From assembly GCF_011516885.1 (NCBI RefSeq), contig NZ_WOTD01000001.1, positions 370,022 through 434,021 on the forward strand: DNA of 64,000 bases, given 5' to 3'. The notes beneath the pieces are model-generated. The model was not told the origin of the DNA. It did no database searches and saw nothing but the letters and a program-made list of their open reading frames with translations. Position numbers and translations under genes: made by a program. The stretch is from Acetobacter lambici. Lineage in GTDB: Bacteria; Pseudomonadota; Alphaproteobacteria; Acetobacterales; Acetobacteraceae. Shown piece by piece: positions 56,414 to 64,000 of this stretch (position 1 is its first letter; the number at the start of each line of letters is the position of its first letter).

Positions 56414-56442
56414 TTGACAACCCCCAACTCAGGCTTTAGGTG
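56414..56442 (+). promoter_or_regulatory. Probable promoter of tRNA-Tyr
   Basis: TTGACA (-35) at 56414-56419 with a weak -10 (TTAGGT or TAGGTG) 16-17 bp downstream, ending 16 bp before the tRNA. Confidence 0.5.
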
Positions 56443-56457
56443 AGTGCTCAACAAGTC

Positions 56458-56543
56458 GGAGGGGTGCCCGAGTGGCTAAAGGGGGCGGACTGTAAATCCG
56501 CTGGCGTACGCCTACGTTGGTTCGAATCCAACCCCCTCCACCA
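56458..56543 (+). tRNA. tRNA-Tyr (anticodon GUA)
   Basis: 86 nt including the encoded CCA. Acceptor GGAGGGG pairs with CCCCTCC. The anticodon stem GCGGA/TCCGC encloses CTGTAAA with GTA at 56492-56494. There is a long variable arm (class II, about 14 nt, expected for Tyr), and the T arm is GTTGG-TTCGAAT-CCAAC. Discriminator base A fits tyrosine. A TTTTT follows directly. Confidence 0.95.
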
Positions 56544-56703
56544 TTTTTCCAAAATAAAAATCGTCATATTTTACCTGCATTTTTCTCAAATGCGGTGTTT
56601 TTGCATGCGTTGCACTGTGCCGCTGTACTTCCATGGCCTGTGCGTGGGCCATGCTGCTGCATGCCCTGCCTTACTCGCACTTGCTGGACACCCCCACAAA
56701 GCA

Positions 56704-56734
56704 GAACGGGCGAACCCCGCAGGCCCGCCCGTTC
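56704..56734 (-). terminator. Hairpin downstream of mtnP
   Basis: GAACGGGCG/CGCCCGTTC stem with a 13-nt loop, 65 bp past the mtnP stop, then a weak T-rich stretch on the minus strand. Probable terminator of the petB-petC-mtnP transcript. Confidence 0.5.
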
Positions 56735-56798
56735 CCCATAACCGAGACCGATAGACCCGTAAGGCTCAAACCCCACAGGCCATCAGGTATGCTCTGTT

Positions 56799-57686
56799 TT
56801 AAATAACCCGCCCGGCAATGGTTTTGAGCTTGCCCATCAGTTCCGGGTCGCGCGCATCGGGGGCGGTAATCAGGGCGTATTCCAGCGCACGGTCACAGCC
56901 TGCGCTGCACAGGCCGCGCTTTTTGCCGCCCAGTGCGGGAATGACCGCCTTGACCAGCGCCTTGGCCTTGGCGGAGTTGGCCTGCATGGTTTTTACAACG
57001 CTTTCCACTGTCACGTTATCATGCTCGGTGTGCCAGCAGTCATAATCGGTCACCATGGCCACGGTGGCGTAGCAGATCTCGGCCTCACGGGCCAGGCTGG
57101 CCTCTGGCATGTTGGTCATGCCAATGACCGAGCAGCCCCATGTGCGGTAGAGTTCGCTCTCCGCCCGTGTGGAAAACTGCGGCCCTTCCATGACCAGATA
57201 CGTACCCTTGCGCGTGGCCTCAATACCAAGCCGGTCGGCTTCGGCCTTGAGCACATCGCCCACGCGGTTGCACAGCGGGTCCGCCATGGAAATATGGGCA
57301 ACACACCCTGTATCAAAAAAACTTTTATCCCGCGCAATGGTGCGATCAATAAACTGGTCAATGATCACGAACCGACCCGGTGGCAGTTCCTCCTTGAGCG
57401 AACCCACAGCGGAAAGGGACACAATATCGGTCACGCCAGAAATTTTAAGCGCGGCAATATTGGCCTTGTAATTCAGCCGTGAGGGCGGAATGGGGTGACC
57501 ACGACCATGGCGGGGCAGAAACACGCATTTTACGCCATCCAGCCGACCAAACAGGAGCTGGTCGGAAGGTTTGCCCCACGGCGTTTCCACCGTGCGCCAT
57601 TCCTTGTCTTCCAGACCATCAATATCATACAGGCCCGACCCGCCAACCAGACCGATAACGGGTTCCACAACTTCATTTTCTGACAT
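56799..57686 (-). CDS. mtnP: S-methyl-5'-thioadenosine phosphorylase
   Basis: Phosphorolyses methylthioadenosine from polyamine and SAM metabolism; 295 residues. GLVGGSGLYDIDGL, PRHGRGHPIPPS, VSLSAVGSLKE, GPQFSTRAES and IGMTNMPEASLAREAE are the family's phosphate and purine motifs. Its start overlaps the 3' end of petC by 14 bp, so it is translationally coupled to a respiratory gene, an unusual but clear arrangement. Confidence 0.95.
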   Translation of the reverse strand: MSENEVVEPVIGLVGGSGLYDIDGLEDKEWRTVETPWGKPSDQLLFGRLDGVKCVFLPRHGRGHPIPPSRLNYKANIAALKISGVTDIVSLSAVGSLKEELPPGRFVIIDQFIDRTIARDKSFFDTGCVAHISMADPLCNRVGDVLKAEADRLGIEATRKGTYLVMEGPQFSTRAESELYRTWGCSVIGMTNMPEASLAREAEICYATVAMVTDYDCWHTEHDNVTVESVVKTMQANSAKAKALVKAVIPALGGKKRGLCSAGCDRALEYALITAPDARDPELMGKLKTIAGRVI

Positions 57687-58434
57687 CAGACCAGATTCTC
57701 CGGTTTAAAATCGCAAACAGCACGGCAAGAAAGCACAGATACAGCCCCGCTCCCACACCCAACCTGCGGCGCTGGTCCTGATAGGGGGCGGAAACCCATG
57801 CAAGGAACGTTGTAACGTCCCGCGCCTCGGCCTGCACATCCGGCACTGTGCCATCTGCATATTTGACCTCGTTGCCATGCAACGGCGGGGGCATGGCCGT
57901 AAAGTGGCCAATGGCATAGGGGTTAAAAAAACCGCGCCCTTTCTGCCGTTCGGCCTGTGGCGCATACCCGGTTAGCAGACCGTACACCCTGTCCGGCCCA
58001 CCGGGATAAACCTTGAGAATGCGCGAAAGATCAGGCGGGACAACCCCCTGATTGGCCGCCAGTGCCGCCTCCGGCCCAAAATAGGGGGATGGCAGGGCGT
58101 CATCAGGGCGGGCGGGGCGGTGCTTCAGTCTGCCCTCCGCATCCAGCCCGTCTGGCACCTGCCATGTGGCCGCCAGTGCCGCGACCTCCGCAGTTTGCAT
58201 GCCCATACCCGTAAAATCGGAAAAATGAAGCTGGGACAGACTGTGGCAGGATGCGCAGGACCCCGCAAAAACCGCATAGCCGCGCTGGACTGCCGCCAGA
58301 TCAAAATGCCCCAGAGCCCCCGCAAAGGACCATTGCTGCCGCGCGGGCTGGACTGGCCCGCCCGAGGGCTGCGCCCACGCCGCGCAAGCCCAGAGCATAC
58401 CAGCCCCAATAGCCATAAACCGCCGGGGCATCAT
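57673..58434 (-). CDS. petC: Cytochrome c1 of the bc1 complex
   Basis: A 253-residue periplasmic, membrane-anchored c-type cytochrome. A signal peptide (cleavage after AWA) precedes the heme motif CASCH (Cys60, Cys63, His64). The sixth ligand Met is in AMPPPL. A C-terminal anchor (LGVGAGLYLCFLAVLFAI) ends in RRIWSDVRK. It passes electrons from the Rieske centre to soluble cytochrome c. It overlaps petB by ATGA. Heme attachment would need the Ccm system encoded at 13-18 kb. Confidence 0.95.
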   Translation of the reverse strand: MMPRRFMAIGAGMLWACAAWAQPSGGPVQPARQQWSFAGALGHFDLAAVQRGYAVFAGSCASCHSLSQLHFSDFTGMGMQTAEVAALAATWQVPDGLDAEGRLKHRPARPDDALPSPYFGPEAALAANQGVVPPDLSRILKVYPGGPDRVYGLLTGYAPQAERQKGRGFFNPYAIGHFTAMPPPLHGNEVKYADGTVPDVQAEARDVTTFLAWVSAPYQDQRRRLGVGAGLYLCFLAVLFAILNRRIWSDVRK

Positions 58435-59609
58435 GCCGCACCTCCGCGCTGCAAACGGCCAGAAAGGGGCAGATAGGCCAGAAAGTAAGCGTAATACCCA
58501 ACCATGCCCAGCCGCGCCACCAGCAGCCAGTAGCCCTGCATATGGTGCAGGCCCGCACAAGCGGCTGCTACAGCCGAACAGATGAGCACAGCCACCGCAA
58601 AAACCCGGACCAGAGCAGGCGCGCCACAGGCTGCCCCTGCCCTGCGGTCCAGCCATGGCACGGCAAACAGCACGGCCACCGCACCACCGGAAAGCAGCAG
58701 CCCCCCCAGCTTGAACGGCACAGCCTGCATCATTCCGTAAAAAGGCAGAAAATACCATTCAGGCTCAATATCCGCCGGAGTATGCAGCGGGTTGGCTGGG
58801 CGGTAATTAGCAGGCTCGGCGATCAACTCCGGCCAGAAGCACAACACCCCAACAAAAGTTATAGCCACCAGCACAATGGCCAGCATGTCCCGCACCGTAA
58901 AATAAGGATGAAAAGGCAATGCTCCGGTTACCTCCACCGGGCGGGCGGACGGGCTGGAACTGCCGCGTGCATGCACATGGGCAATGTGGCCTGCAACCAT
59001 AGCCACAATCAGGAACGCCAGACCAAAATGCAGCGCAAACATACGGTGCAGGGTTGGCGTGCCCGGTGCATCCCCCCCCAGAAAAACGCCCTCCAGCCAA
59101 CCACCAACCAGTGGGAGCGCCCCCACGGCCTTGCCTGCCACATCCGCCCCCCAATAGGACATCTGCCCCCATGGCAGCACATAACCTGCAAAAGCTGTAA
59201 CCATAACCATAACCAGCAGGCCGCACCCGCTCAGCCACACAGCCCTGCGTGGCGGCTGATAGGAGCGATAGTACAGCCCCCGCAGCAGGTGGATATACAG
59301 CGCCAGCATAAAAAAGGATGCGCCGGTCATGTGCATGGCGCGCAGCAGCCAACCTGCGGGCATGCGCCGTTCGATCCCTTCGACCGAACCAAAAGCCAAC
59401 CCGGCATCGGGCGTGTAGGCCAGTGTAAGCGTTAGCCCGCTCAGCAGCATAAGAGCCAGAATGGCGCACAGAATGGCCCCTATGGTCCACAGCCAGTTCA
59501 GGTCCGCAGGCAGGGGCAGGCGGCCGTAGGCTCTAACCCACGCACCGGGCTGGTCCTGCGCCGCAGGCTCCGTGTCGTGCCCATTGTGGCAGACTGGTTT
59601 GCCAGCCAT
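58431..59609 (-). CDS. petB: Cytochrome b of the bc1 complex
   Basis: A 392-residue polytopic protein. Both heme-b ligand pairs are present: HMTGASFFMLALYIH in helix B, and FALH plus VAGH in helix D, each pair 14 residues apart. The quinol-site PEWY motif is intact in IEPEWYFLPFYGM. It looks functional. The usual first gene of the operon, the Rieske protein (petA), is absent: the upstream gene is the divergent hemF. Quinol oxidation would therefore depend on a Rieske gene elsewhere. Confidence 0.96.
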   Translation of the reverse strand: MAGKPVCHNGHDTEPAAQDQPGAWVRAYGRLPLPADLNWLWTIGAILCAILALMLLSGLTLTLAYTPDAGLAFGSVEGIERRMPAGWLLRAMHMTGASFFMLALYIHLLRGLYYRSYQPPRRAVWLSGCGLLVMVMVTAFAGYVLPWGQMSYWGADVAGKAVGALPLVGGWLEGVFLGGDAPGTPTLHRMFALHFGLAFLIVAMVAGHIAHVHARGSSSPSARPVEVTGALPFHPYFTVRDMLAIVLVAITFVGVLCFWPELIAEPANYRPANPLHTPADIEPEWYFLPFYGMMQAVPFKLGGLLLSGGAVAVLFAVPWLDRRAGAACGAPALVRVFAVAVLICSAVAAACAGLHHMQGYWLLVARLGMVGYYAYFLAYLPLSGRLQRGGAA

Positions 59610-59778
59610 TGCACCCCTCCCCCATGACCCGCCACACCGTGGGCGAACTCCGGTTCCCGTTTAACGATGAACCGGGCGATCTTGCAATGACCGGCCCTAA
59701 GGCGCACCCCTTGAAAAAATGCCCAAAGCCGATTCTCTGCTTGCCGGGCAGCAGACCAGTATGGAAAGAGCTTTATAC
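59610..59778. other. Divergent region between petB and hemF
   Basis: 169 bp holding both promoters. No remnant of a Rieske protein (no CxH or CxxH cluster-binding frame) is present on the minus strand. GGAAAGAG lies 8 nt before the ATG at 59779. Confidence 0.5.
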
Positions 59779-60693
59779 ATGACGCCAACAAAGCCCGCCT
59801 CTGTTCCCTCGCACGACAAGCTCAAGGACGCGGCCAGCACATGGTTTGAAACGCTGCGTAACCAGATATGCGCAGCCTTTGAAGCCATTGAGACAGACGC
59901 CGCCGCACGAAACAGCCCGGTCCTACCCGGCCACGAACAACCCGCCCGCTTTGAACGCAAAAGCTGGAACCGCCAGAACGAGGACGGAACCCCCGGTGGT
60001 GGCGGTGTAATGAGCCTGATGCATGGCCGGGTTTTTGAAAAAGTGGGGGTAAACATCTCCACCGTGGAAGGCACGTTCTCCCCCGACTTTGCAACGTCCA
60101 TTCCCGGCGCAACCGAAAACCCGCATTTTTTTGCAACCGGCATCAGCCTTGTTGCGCATATGTGCAACCCGCTGGTTCCCGCTGCCCATTTTAACACCCG
60201 CATGATCATTACAACGCAGGGCTGGTTTGGTGGTGGGGGCGATATTACGCCCATGTTCCCCGAAAGTGCGGAGGCTCAGGATGATGCCGCCACCTTCCAC
60301 GCAGCCTTCGCCAAAGCCTGCAATACGCATGACCCGGATTATTATCCCCGCTTCAAGGCATGGTGCGACAAGTACTTCTACCTTCCCCACCGCAACGAAC
60401 CGCGCGGCCTTGGCGGCATTTTTTATGATCGGCTGGACAGCGGCAACGCGGATGAGGACTTTGCCTTTACCAAGGATGTCGGGCTTGCTTTTCTGGATGC
60501 GTATCCACGCATTATCCGTGGCCGCATGATGGAACACTGGACCCCCGAACAGCGCGACGCCCAGCTTGTGCGCCGTGGCCGCTACGTGGAGTTCAATCTG
60601 CTGCACGACCGTGGCACCCTATTCGGGCTCAAGACCGGGGGGAACACGGAAGCCATTCTGATGAGCATGCCACCAGAAGTTAAATGGCCGTAA
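59779..60693 (+). CDS. hemF: Oxygen-dependent coproporphyrinogen III oxidase
   Basis: Decarboxylates coproporphyrinogen III using O2 in heme synthesis; 304 residues. [42 protein letters not shown] (metal and substrate loop), [13 protein letters not shown] and [14 protein letters not shown] are canonical. The ATG at 59779 is chosen over 59719 because of the ribosome site and family length. Its position next to petBC links heme supply with respiration. Confidence 0.95.
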   Translation: MTPTKPASVPSHDKLKDAASTWFETLRNQICAAFEAIETDAAARNSPVLPGHEQPARFERKSWNRQNEDGTPGGGGVMSLMHGRVFEKVGVNISTVEGTFSPDFATSIPGATENPHFFATGISLVAHMCNPLVPAAHFNTRMIITTQGWFGGGGDITPMFPESAEAQDDAATFHAAFAKACNTHDPDYYPRFKAWCDKYFYLPHRNEPRGLGGIFYDRLDSGNADEDFAFTKDVGLAFLDAYPRIIRGRMMEHWTPEQRDAQLVRRGRYVEFNLLHDRGTLFGLKTGGNTEAILMSMPPEVKWP

Positions 60694-60794
60694 TAAAATG
60701 GCCGTGTTTCTGCCTTTAATTTCGCATAGTATGGAGCGGCGATAACCACAATGAAGGCTATTGGTGTTTGTCTACTCTCATCCCGGCTTCTTCA

Positions 60795-61937
60795 ATGACG
60801 CGTCAACACCAAGGCCCTGCCCTGTCCCGCCGCCTGTTTATAAGCGGCGCGCTGGGATGTGTGGCTACAACCGCCACCGCCCATGCGGCGGATGACATTC
60901 TGGTCGGCCCTGCGGCGACCCCCACATCCGACCAGACAACAAAGCTGATTGTGGCTGGCAGTGCGGAAACCCCTTGCGGCGCATGGGCCAGCCGACTGGC
61001 CCCGGACATGGCCGAAGAACTGGGGCAACCCCCCTTTGAACTCACCTTTACCACCGGGTGGGACGGGGTAACCGGTGCAAATCTGTTTGATGCGCAGGAA
61101 CAGTTAAGCAGCGCCTCCAGCACGCTACTGGTGCCCGGCACAGCACTGATGGCCTCCATGACCGGGGACAGCCGCGTGCATTACGCCTACCAGCGCTGGT
61201 CGCCCGTCCTCACAATCTGCCAGCCCAGCGTGGTTGTGGGGCATGTCAGCCTCCATCGCTCGCTTGGGGTTATTTTAAGCAGCAAGACCACCCGTGTTGC
61301 GGTTTCCACCCCCACCGGGCCGGAACTCCCCACCCTTCTGGCATTTGACCTGCTGGCCCTGCGGCCCCTGCCGGTCAGCGGCTACGCAACACCAGACGCC
61401 GCCATGGCCGCCCTGACCGGCGGACTGGTGGATGCCATTCAGCTCCCCATGGACGCGGCACTTAAGGACCGGCTGGCCATGCTGGACAAGTTGGGGTTTA
61501 TACCGCTCTTCCTCAACACCGTCGCACAGCAGGGCCCCACACCGGCGGACATGGAACTCCCCCCCACGTTTCCAACCGTCTTATTGCGTGAACGCAGAAC
61601 ATCCACTCCGGCTTTTCTGCCCCAGGCTTGGCAGGCCATTGCCTCTGCCGCCAGCCTTAAGGCCGCCCTTGTTCTGCCTTTGCTGACCCCACCAGCCAAA
61701 GTCGCGCGCTGGCGCCATGCGGCGGAAACATGTGCTGCCAAACTCAGCCTGCAACAGATTGCTCTGGCCAATGGCCAGACCGTGCTTTCGGGCAGCAAAT
61801 GCATTGCCTATTACGCCATGGCAACACCCGACGTTAACGTGGGTATGGCGCTGCGCCGCTGGCTGGCTCTTAACCTACCGCGCTGGCGGAGCGCTCTGCC
61901 CGCCGTGCAGGCTCTACCGCCTGCGCCTGCGCAGTAA
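60795..61937 (+). CDS. Tat-exported periplasmic binding-like protein
   Basis: A protein of about 380 residues with a twin-arginine-like signal (SRRLFISGALG, cleavage after AHAA). The remainder resembles the TctC/TAXI type of solute receptor in layout: KLIVAGSAETPCG, TLLVPGTALMASM, TRVAVSTPTGPELPTLLAF, GYATPDAAMAALTGGLVDA. No transporter permease lies next to it, so the ligand and partner are unknown. The start is uncertain (ATG at 60795 or TTG at 60768). The last 24 bp overlap the convergent smr gene. Confidence 0.6.
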   Translation: MTRQHQGPALSRRLFISGALGCVATTATAHAADDILVGPAATPTSDQTTKLIVAGSAETPCGAWASRLAPDMAEELGQPPFELTFTTGWDGVTGANLFDAQEQLSSASSTLLVPGTALMASMTGDSRVHYAYQRWSPVLTICQPSVVVGHVSLHRSLGVILSSKTTRVAVSTPTGPELPTLLAFDLLALRPLPVSGYATPDAAMAALTGGLVDAIQLPMDAALKDRLAMLDKLGFIPLFLNTVAQQGPTPADMELPPTFPTVLLRERRTSTPAFLPQAWQAIASAASLKAALVLPLLTPPAKVARWRHAAETCAAKLSLQQIALANGQTVLSGSKCIAYYAMATPDVNVGMALRRWLALNLPRWRSALPAVQALPPAPAQ

Positions 61938-62561
61938 AACCCGGACAGACCCCTTATTACCCATATGCGGGTAAGCCAGCCCCAGAATGCGCGAACGCAT
62001 TTCTGGCCGTTCCAGCCAGTGGGGCAGTTCGCGCCGTAAAATACCGCCTTCGTGCCCTGTTCCCAGACCAGTAATAATTTCCACGCAGCGCAGGCCGCGA
62101 TGAGCCGCAACATCCATAAATTCCATCAGGCGCACAAACGCTTCCTGCGCGACCATACCGTGCAGGTCCAGCCGCTTTTCCACGCGCATGTCCCCCTGGT
62201 GGAAACGCCGCCAGCTATAATCATCCACACCGGGCTGGCGCTGGCCAATTTTTTCCGCAATCGGGGGGGCTGGCCGCAATGTTACGGTGGGTGGAGCCAC
62301 AGGCAGAGCCGCCAATGGGCGCTCCGTCCATAACAGGCTCCCTGCGGGCCTGACCCCAGACTGGCTCTTTTTATAATTTTTTTGCGGAATAGCTGTAACC
62401 GCTGCGGGAATAGCAGGGTCTTCCACCGCAAATGCCGTATCTGCCGCAGGAGGTACAAGGCTTGGGCTGGTCAGGGGGGCCACGTCACGCACCACCAGCG
62501 CCCAGAGCTGCTTTTCCGCCTCCTGTAACTGACGCCGCCTTTTTACCACCCTGTCACCCAC
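61914..62561 (-). CDS. Smr domain protein (MutS2 C-terminal-like)
   Basis: A 215-residue protein with a basic N-terminus (KRRRQLQEAE), a Pro-rich linker and a C-terminal Smr domain (about 130-215). LDLHGM is the first motif and ITGLGTGHEGGILRRELP the GxG nuclease-like motif. Smr domains nick or bind DNA or RNA. It starts with GTG at 62561. It is cotranscribed with nothing obvious and converges with the binding-protein gene. Confidence 0.88.
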   Translation of the reverse strand: MGDRVVKRRRQLQEAEKQLWALVVRDVAPLTSPSLVPPAADTAFAVEDPAIPAAVTAIPQKNYKKSQSGVRPAGSLLWTERPLAALPVAPPTVTLRPAPPIAEKIGQRQPGVDDYSWRRFHQGDMRVEKRLDLHGMVAQEAFVRLMEFMDVAAHRGLRCVEIITGLGTGHEGGILRRELPHWLERPEMRSRILGLAYPHMGNKGSVRVLLRRRRR

Positions 62562-62710
62562 CGCGCTCTGTTTACACCAATCTGGTCCGTGCAGGGTTCA
62601 ACCGCAAACACAAACGGCCCGCCCAGCAGGCTTTATCGCCTGCGAGCGAGCCGTTGTTCAAGCAAAGAAAGCGGGCACCTGCAAAGATGCCCGCCCAAAA
62701 TGCCCCTGTT
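62562..62710. other. Intergenic region with two hairpins
   Basis: 149 bp. It holds the terminator of the peroxidase gene and a second possible hairpin (AACGGC/GCCGTT outside, GCAGGC/GCCTGC inside, at 62613-62655) that could serve as leader of the smr gene. Confidence 0.4.
62671..62694 (-). terminator. Rho-independent terminator of the peroxidase gene
   Basis: GCGGGCA/TGCCCGC with a 10-nt loop, 17 bp past the stop; on the minus strand it is followed by TTTCTTT. Confidence 0.7.
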
Positions 62711-63778
62711 TTACTGCTTTATATCTGTCAGGGCGTGACCATCATACTTGCCGGTCAGGCTCTGAAGGAAGGCGACGATATCCGCCACGTCCTGATCAGA
62801 CGGATTGGCATCCGGGGTCTGGTAATGCGCCATTTTACGCACGGCTTCGTCCAGTGTTTTAACGCTGCCATCATGGAAGTACGGCGCACTCAGGGCGATG
62901 TTGCGCAAAGTGGGCACCACAAAGCGGTTTTCGTCCAACTTGTTGTGGCTAATGGCGTAAATGCCTTCATCCGCATCCGTCAGTTTGCCACCACGGTCCT
63001 TGAAGTAATCGGACTCCAGCCCCATGACCTCATAACCACCGCCGCCAACGCCAATACCGCTATGGCAACCCGAGCAGCCAATGGCCTTGAACCGCTCATA
63101 GCCACGTTTGGCCTGCGCGCTAATCGCATCCTCCTTGCCCTTGAGATATTCATCAAACGGGCTGTCGGGGGTGATCAGGGTTTTTTCAAACTCGGCAATA
63201 GCCTGCGTAATGGTCTGCTCTCCAACCTGCACATCCGGGCCAAAGGCGGCCTTGAACATGCCGGTGTAATCGGGGTCGGTCGCCAGTTTGGCGGCCACTT
63301 CGGACCAGTCATGCGAGCCCATTTCCAGCGGGTTCATGACCGGGCCTGCGGCCTGTGCGGCAAGATCAGGCGCGCGGGCGTTCCAGAACTGGGCAACCTT
63401 GAAATACGCATCGTACACGGTGGGCACGTTGATCGGGCCTTTTTGACCACCAATCCCCGTTGCCGTGACCAGATTATCAACCCCGCCCTTATCCAGACCA
63501 TGGCAGCTTGCGCAGTTGAGCGTATTGTCGCCAGACAGTTTTTTATCAAAGAACAGCTTTTTGCCCAGCGCCACCTTTACAGGGTCAACTTCCACGCTTT
63601 CTGGCACGGGGCGCACGGGTTCGGCAGCCAATGCCTCGGTTGCACCCGTGTTGGCGTAGTATTTGCGCCGGGTCTGCTGCACCCAGGCCAGAATGCTCTG
63701 GCGCTCCGCATTGGACAGATGGGCATGCCAGTGCAGCAGCAGATACTGCGCAGGCGGCATGCGGTTCTGCACGATCAC
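62711..63778 (-). CDS. YhjA/Ccp-type cytochrome c peroxidase, 5' truncated
   Basis: The visible 355 residues (from GTG at 63778) hold two c-type heme motifs (CASCH and CSGCH). The rest matches the YhjA tri-heme quinol peroxidase family: MPPAQYLLLHWHAHLS, ATGIGGQKGPINVPT, FEKTLITPDSPFDEYLKG. In that family an N-terminal domain of about 100 residues with a first CxxCH heme and a signal peptide precedes this. Here the frame runs upstream only to 63838, then meets TGA and an AT-rich sequence. The signal peptide and first heme are therefore missing, and the product would not be exported as it stands. It is likely a disrupted gene. Confidence 0.8.
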   Translation of the reverse strand: MIVQNRMPPAQYLLLHWHAHLSNAERQSILAWVQQTRRKYYANTGATEALAAEPVRPVPESVEVDPVKVALGKKLFFDKKLSGDNTLNCASCHGLDKGGVDNLVTATGIGGQKGPINVPTVYDAYFKVAQFWNARAPDLAAQAAGPVMNPLEMGSHDWSEVAAKLATDPDYTGMFKAAFGPDVQVGEQTITQAIAEFEKTLITPDSPFDEYLKGKEDAISAQAKRGYERFKAIGCSGCHSGIGVGGGGYEVMGLESDYFKDRGGKLTDADEGIYAISHNKLDENRFVVPTLRNIALSAPYFHDGSVKTLDEAVRKMAHYQTPDANPSDQDVADIVAFLQSLTGKYDGHALTDIKQ

Positions 63779-63838
63779 TTCCTCAATGCGGGACAGTTCT
63801 TCTTCCGACGGCGGCGTACCGTGTTCAACGCGGAAATC

Positions 63839-64000
63839 TCACAGAAGGGTTGTACATCGGGTTAGATTATGAAAAAGTCTGTTTTGTAGAAAAGAAATTT
63901 TCGTAAGCTATAAGAAAACCCGATGCAGACAGAGTGTAGCGCAGGCGCGTATGAGTTTCCAGCCTCCTGTGGACGGCGTGTTGTGGCCCGTTTTGACGGG
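63839..64000. other. AT-rich junction with possible start of another gene
   Basis: From 63839 to about 63930 the sequence is AT-rich and unrelated to the peroxidase. A plus-strand frame begins ATG at 63951 (MSFQPPVDG) and runs off the window after 16 codons, too short to identify. The break could be a mobile element edge, an old rearrangement or a deletion. Confidence 0.45.

Noticed and set aside
56458..56543. tRNA-Tyr as an integration site (attachment site)
   Set aside because: No integrase gene and no repeat of the tRNA 3' end was seen in the window, so there is no evidence of an integrated element.
59610..59778. Possible remnant of a Rieske gene upstream of petB
   Set aside because: All three minus-strand frames were read; none has the cluster-binding cysteines and histidines or Rieske-like sequence.
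1..64000. CRISPR arrays, prophage modules and rRNA operons
   Set aside because: No regularly spaced direct repeats, phage structural or integrase genes, or rRNA sequence were found.

Overview
The window is a gene-dense chromosomal segment of an alphaproteobacterium, most likely an acetic acid bacterium (Acetobacteraceae; Acetobacter or a close relative). This is inferred from the moderately high GC content, the proteins encoded, the local gene order (argH-lptM-lysA-DUF4175 gene; purM-purN; rsmB-rpe-heparinase) and an IS5-type insertion sequence. There are no rRNA genes, no CRISPR array and no prophage. One tRNA (Tyr) is present.

Layout. 1-12.8 kb: 5' part of glnE (runs off the left edge), a large AsmA/YhdP-like envelope protein, three small secreted proteins of which two are paralogues, aat, a D-2-hydroxyacid dehydrogenase, an EcsC protein, a lipoprotein, a DUF442 phosphatase, EVE and YciI proteins. 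12.9-18.3 kb: a tightly overlapping cytochrome c maturation operon ccmCDEFGHI without ccmA or ccmB. 18.3-22.8 kb: a membrane protein, YidB, a FUSC efflux protein and a KirBac-type potassium channel. 22.8-25.7 kb: an AT-rich island with an orphan GtrII-like glucosyltransferase and a complete 843-bp IS5-type element using a -1 frameshift. 25.7-31.5 kb: a five-gene overlapping operon resembling Mla lipid transport. It is led by a dCache-GAF-cyclase-homology sensor. Both the cyclase-like domain and the ABC ATPase subunit have lost their catalytic motifs. This is the most unusual system in the window.

31.6-46.5 kb: ppk1-ppx (polyphosphate), an Hda-like DnaA-family ATPase, purM-purN, rsmB, rpe, a heparinase-II/III protein with a disordered insertion, a secreted protein, dnaQ-coaE, and aroE with an N-formylglutamate amidohydrolase. 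46.7-52.6 kb: argH, a tiny LptM-like lipoprotein, lysA and a DUF4175 (TIGR02302) protein. 52.8-56.2 kb: a zinc alcohol dehydrogenase, an ArsR regulator facing an Old Yellow Enzyme across a perfect 32-bp palindrome, and panB. 56.4-64 kb: tRNA-Tyr, mtnP, cytochrome bc1 genes petB-petC without the Rieske gene, hemF, an orphan Tat-exported binding protein, an Smr protein, and a YhjA-type tri-heme cytochrome c peroxidase whose N-terminal heme domain is missing at a composition break.

Several genes converge on periplasmic heme proteins: the ccm genes attach heme to c-type cytochromes, hemF makes heme precursor, and petC and the peroxidase are clients. Most operons show ATGA or TAATG overlaps between successive genes, indicating translational coupling.
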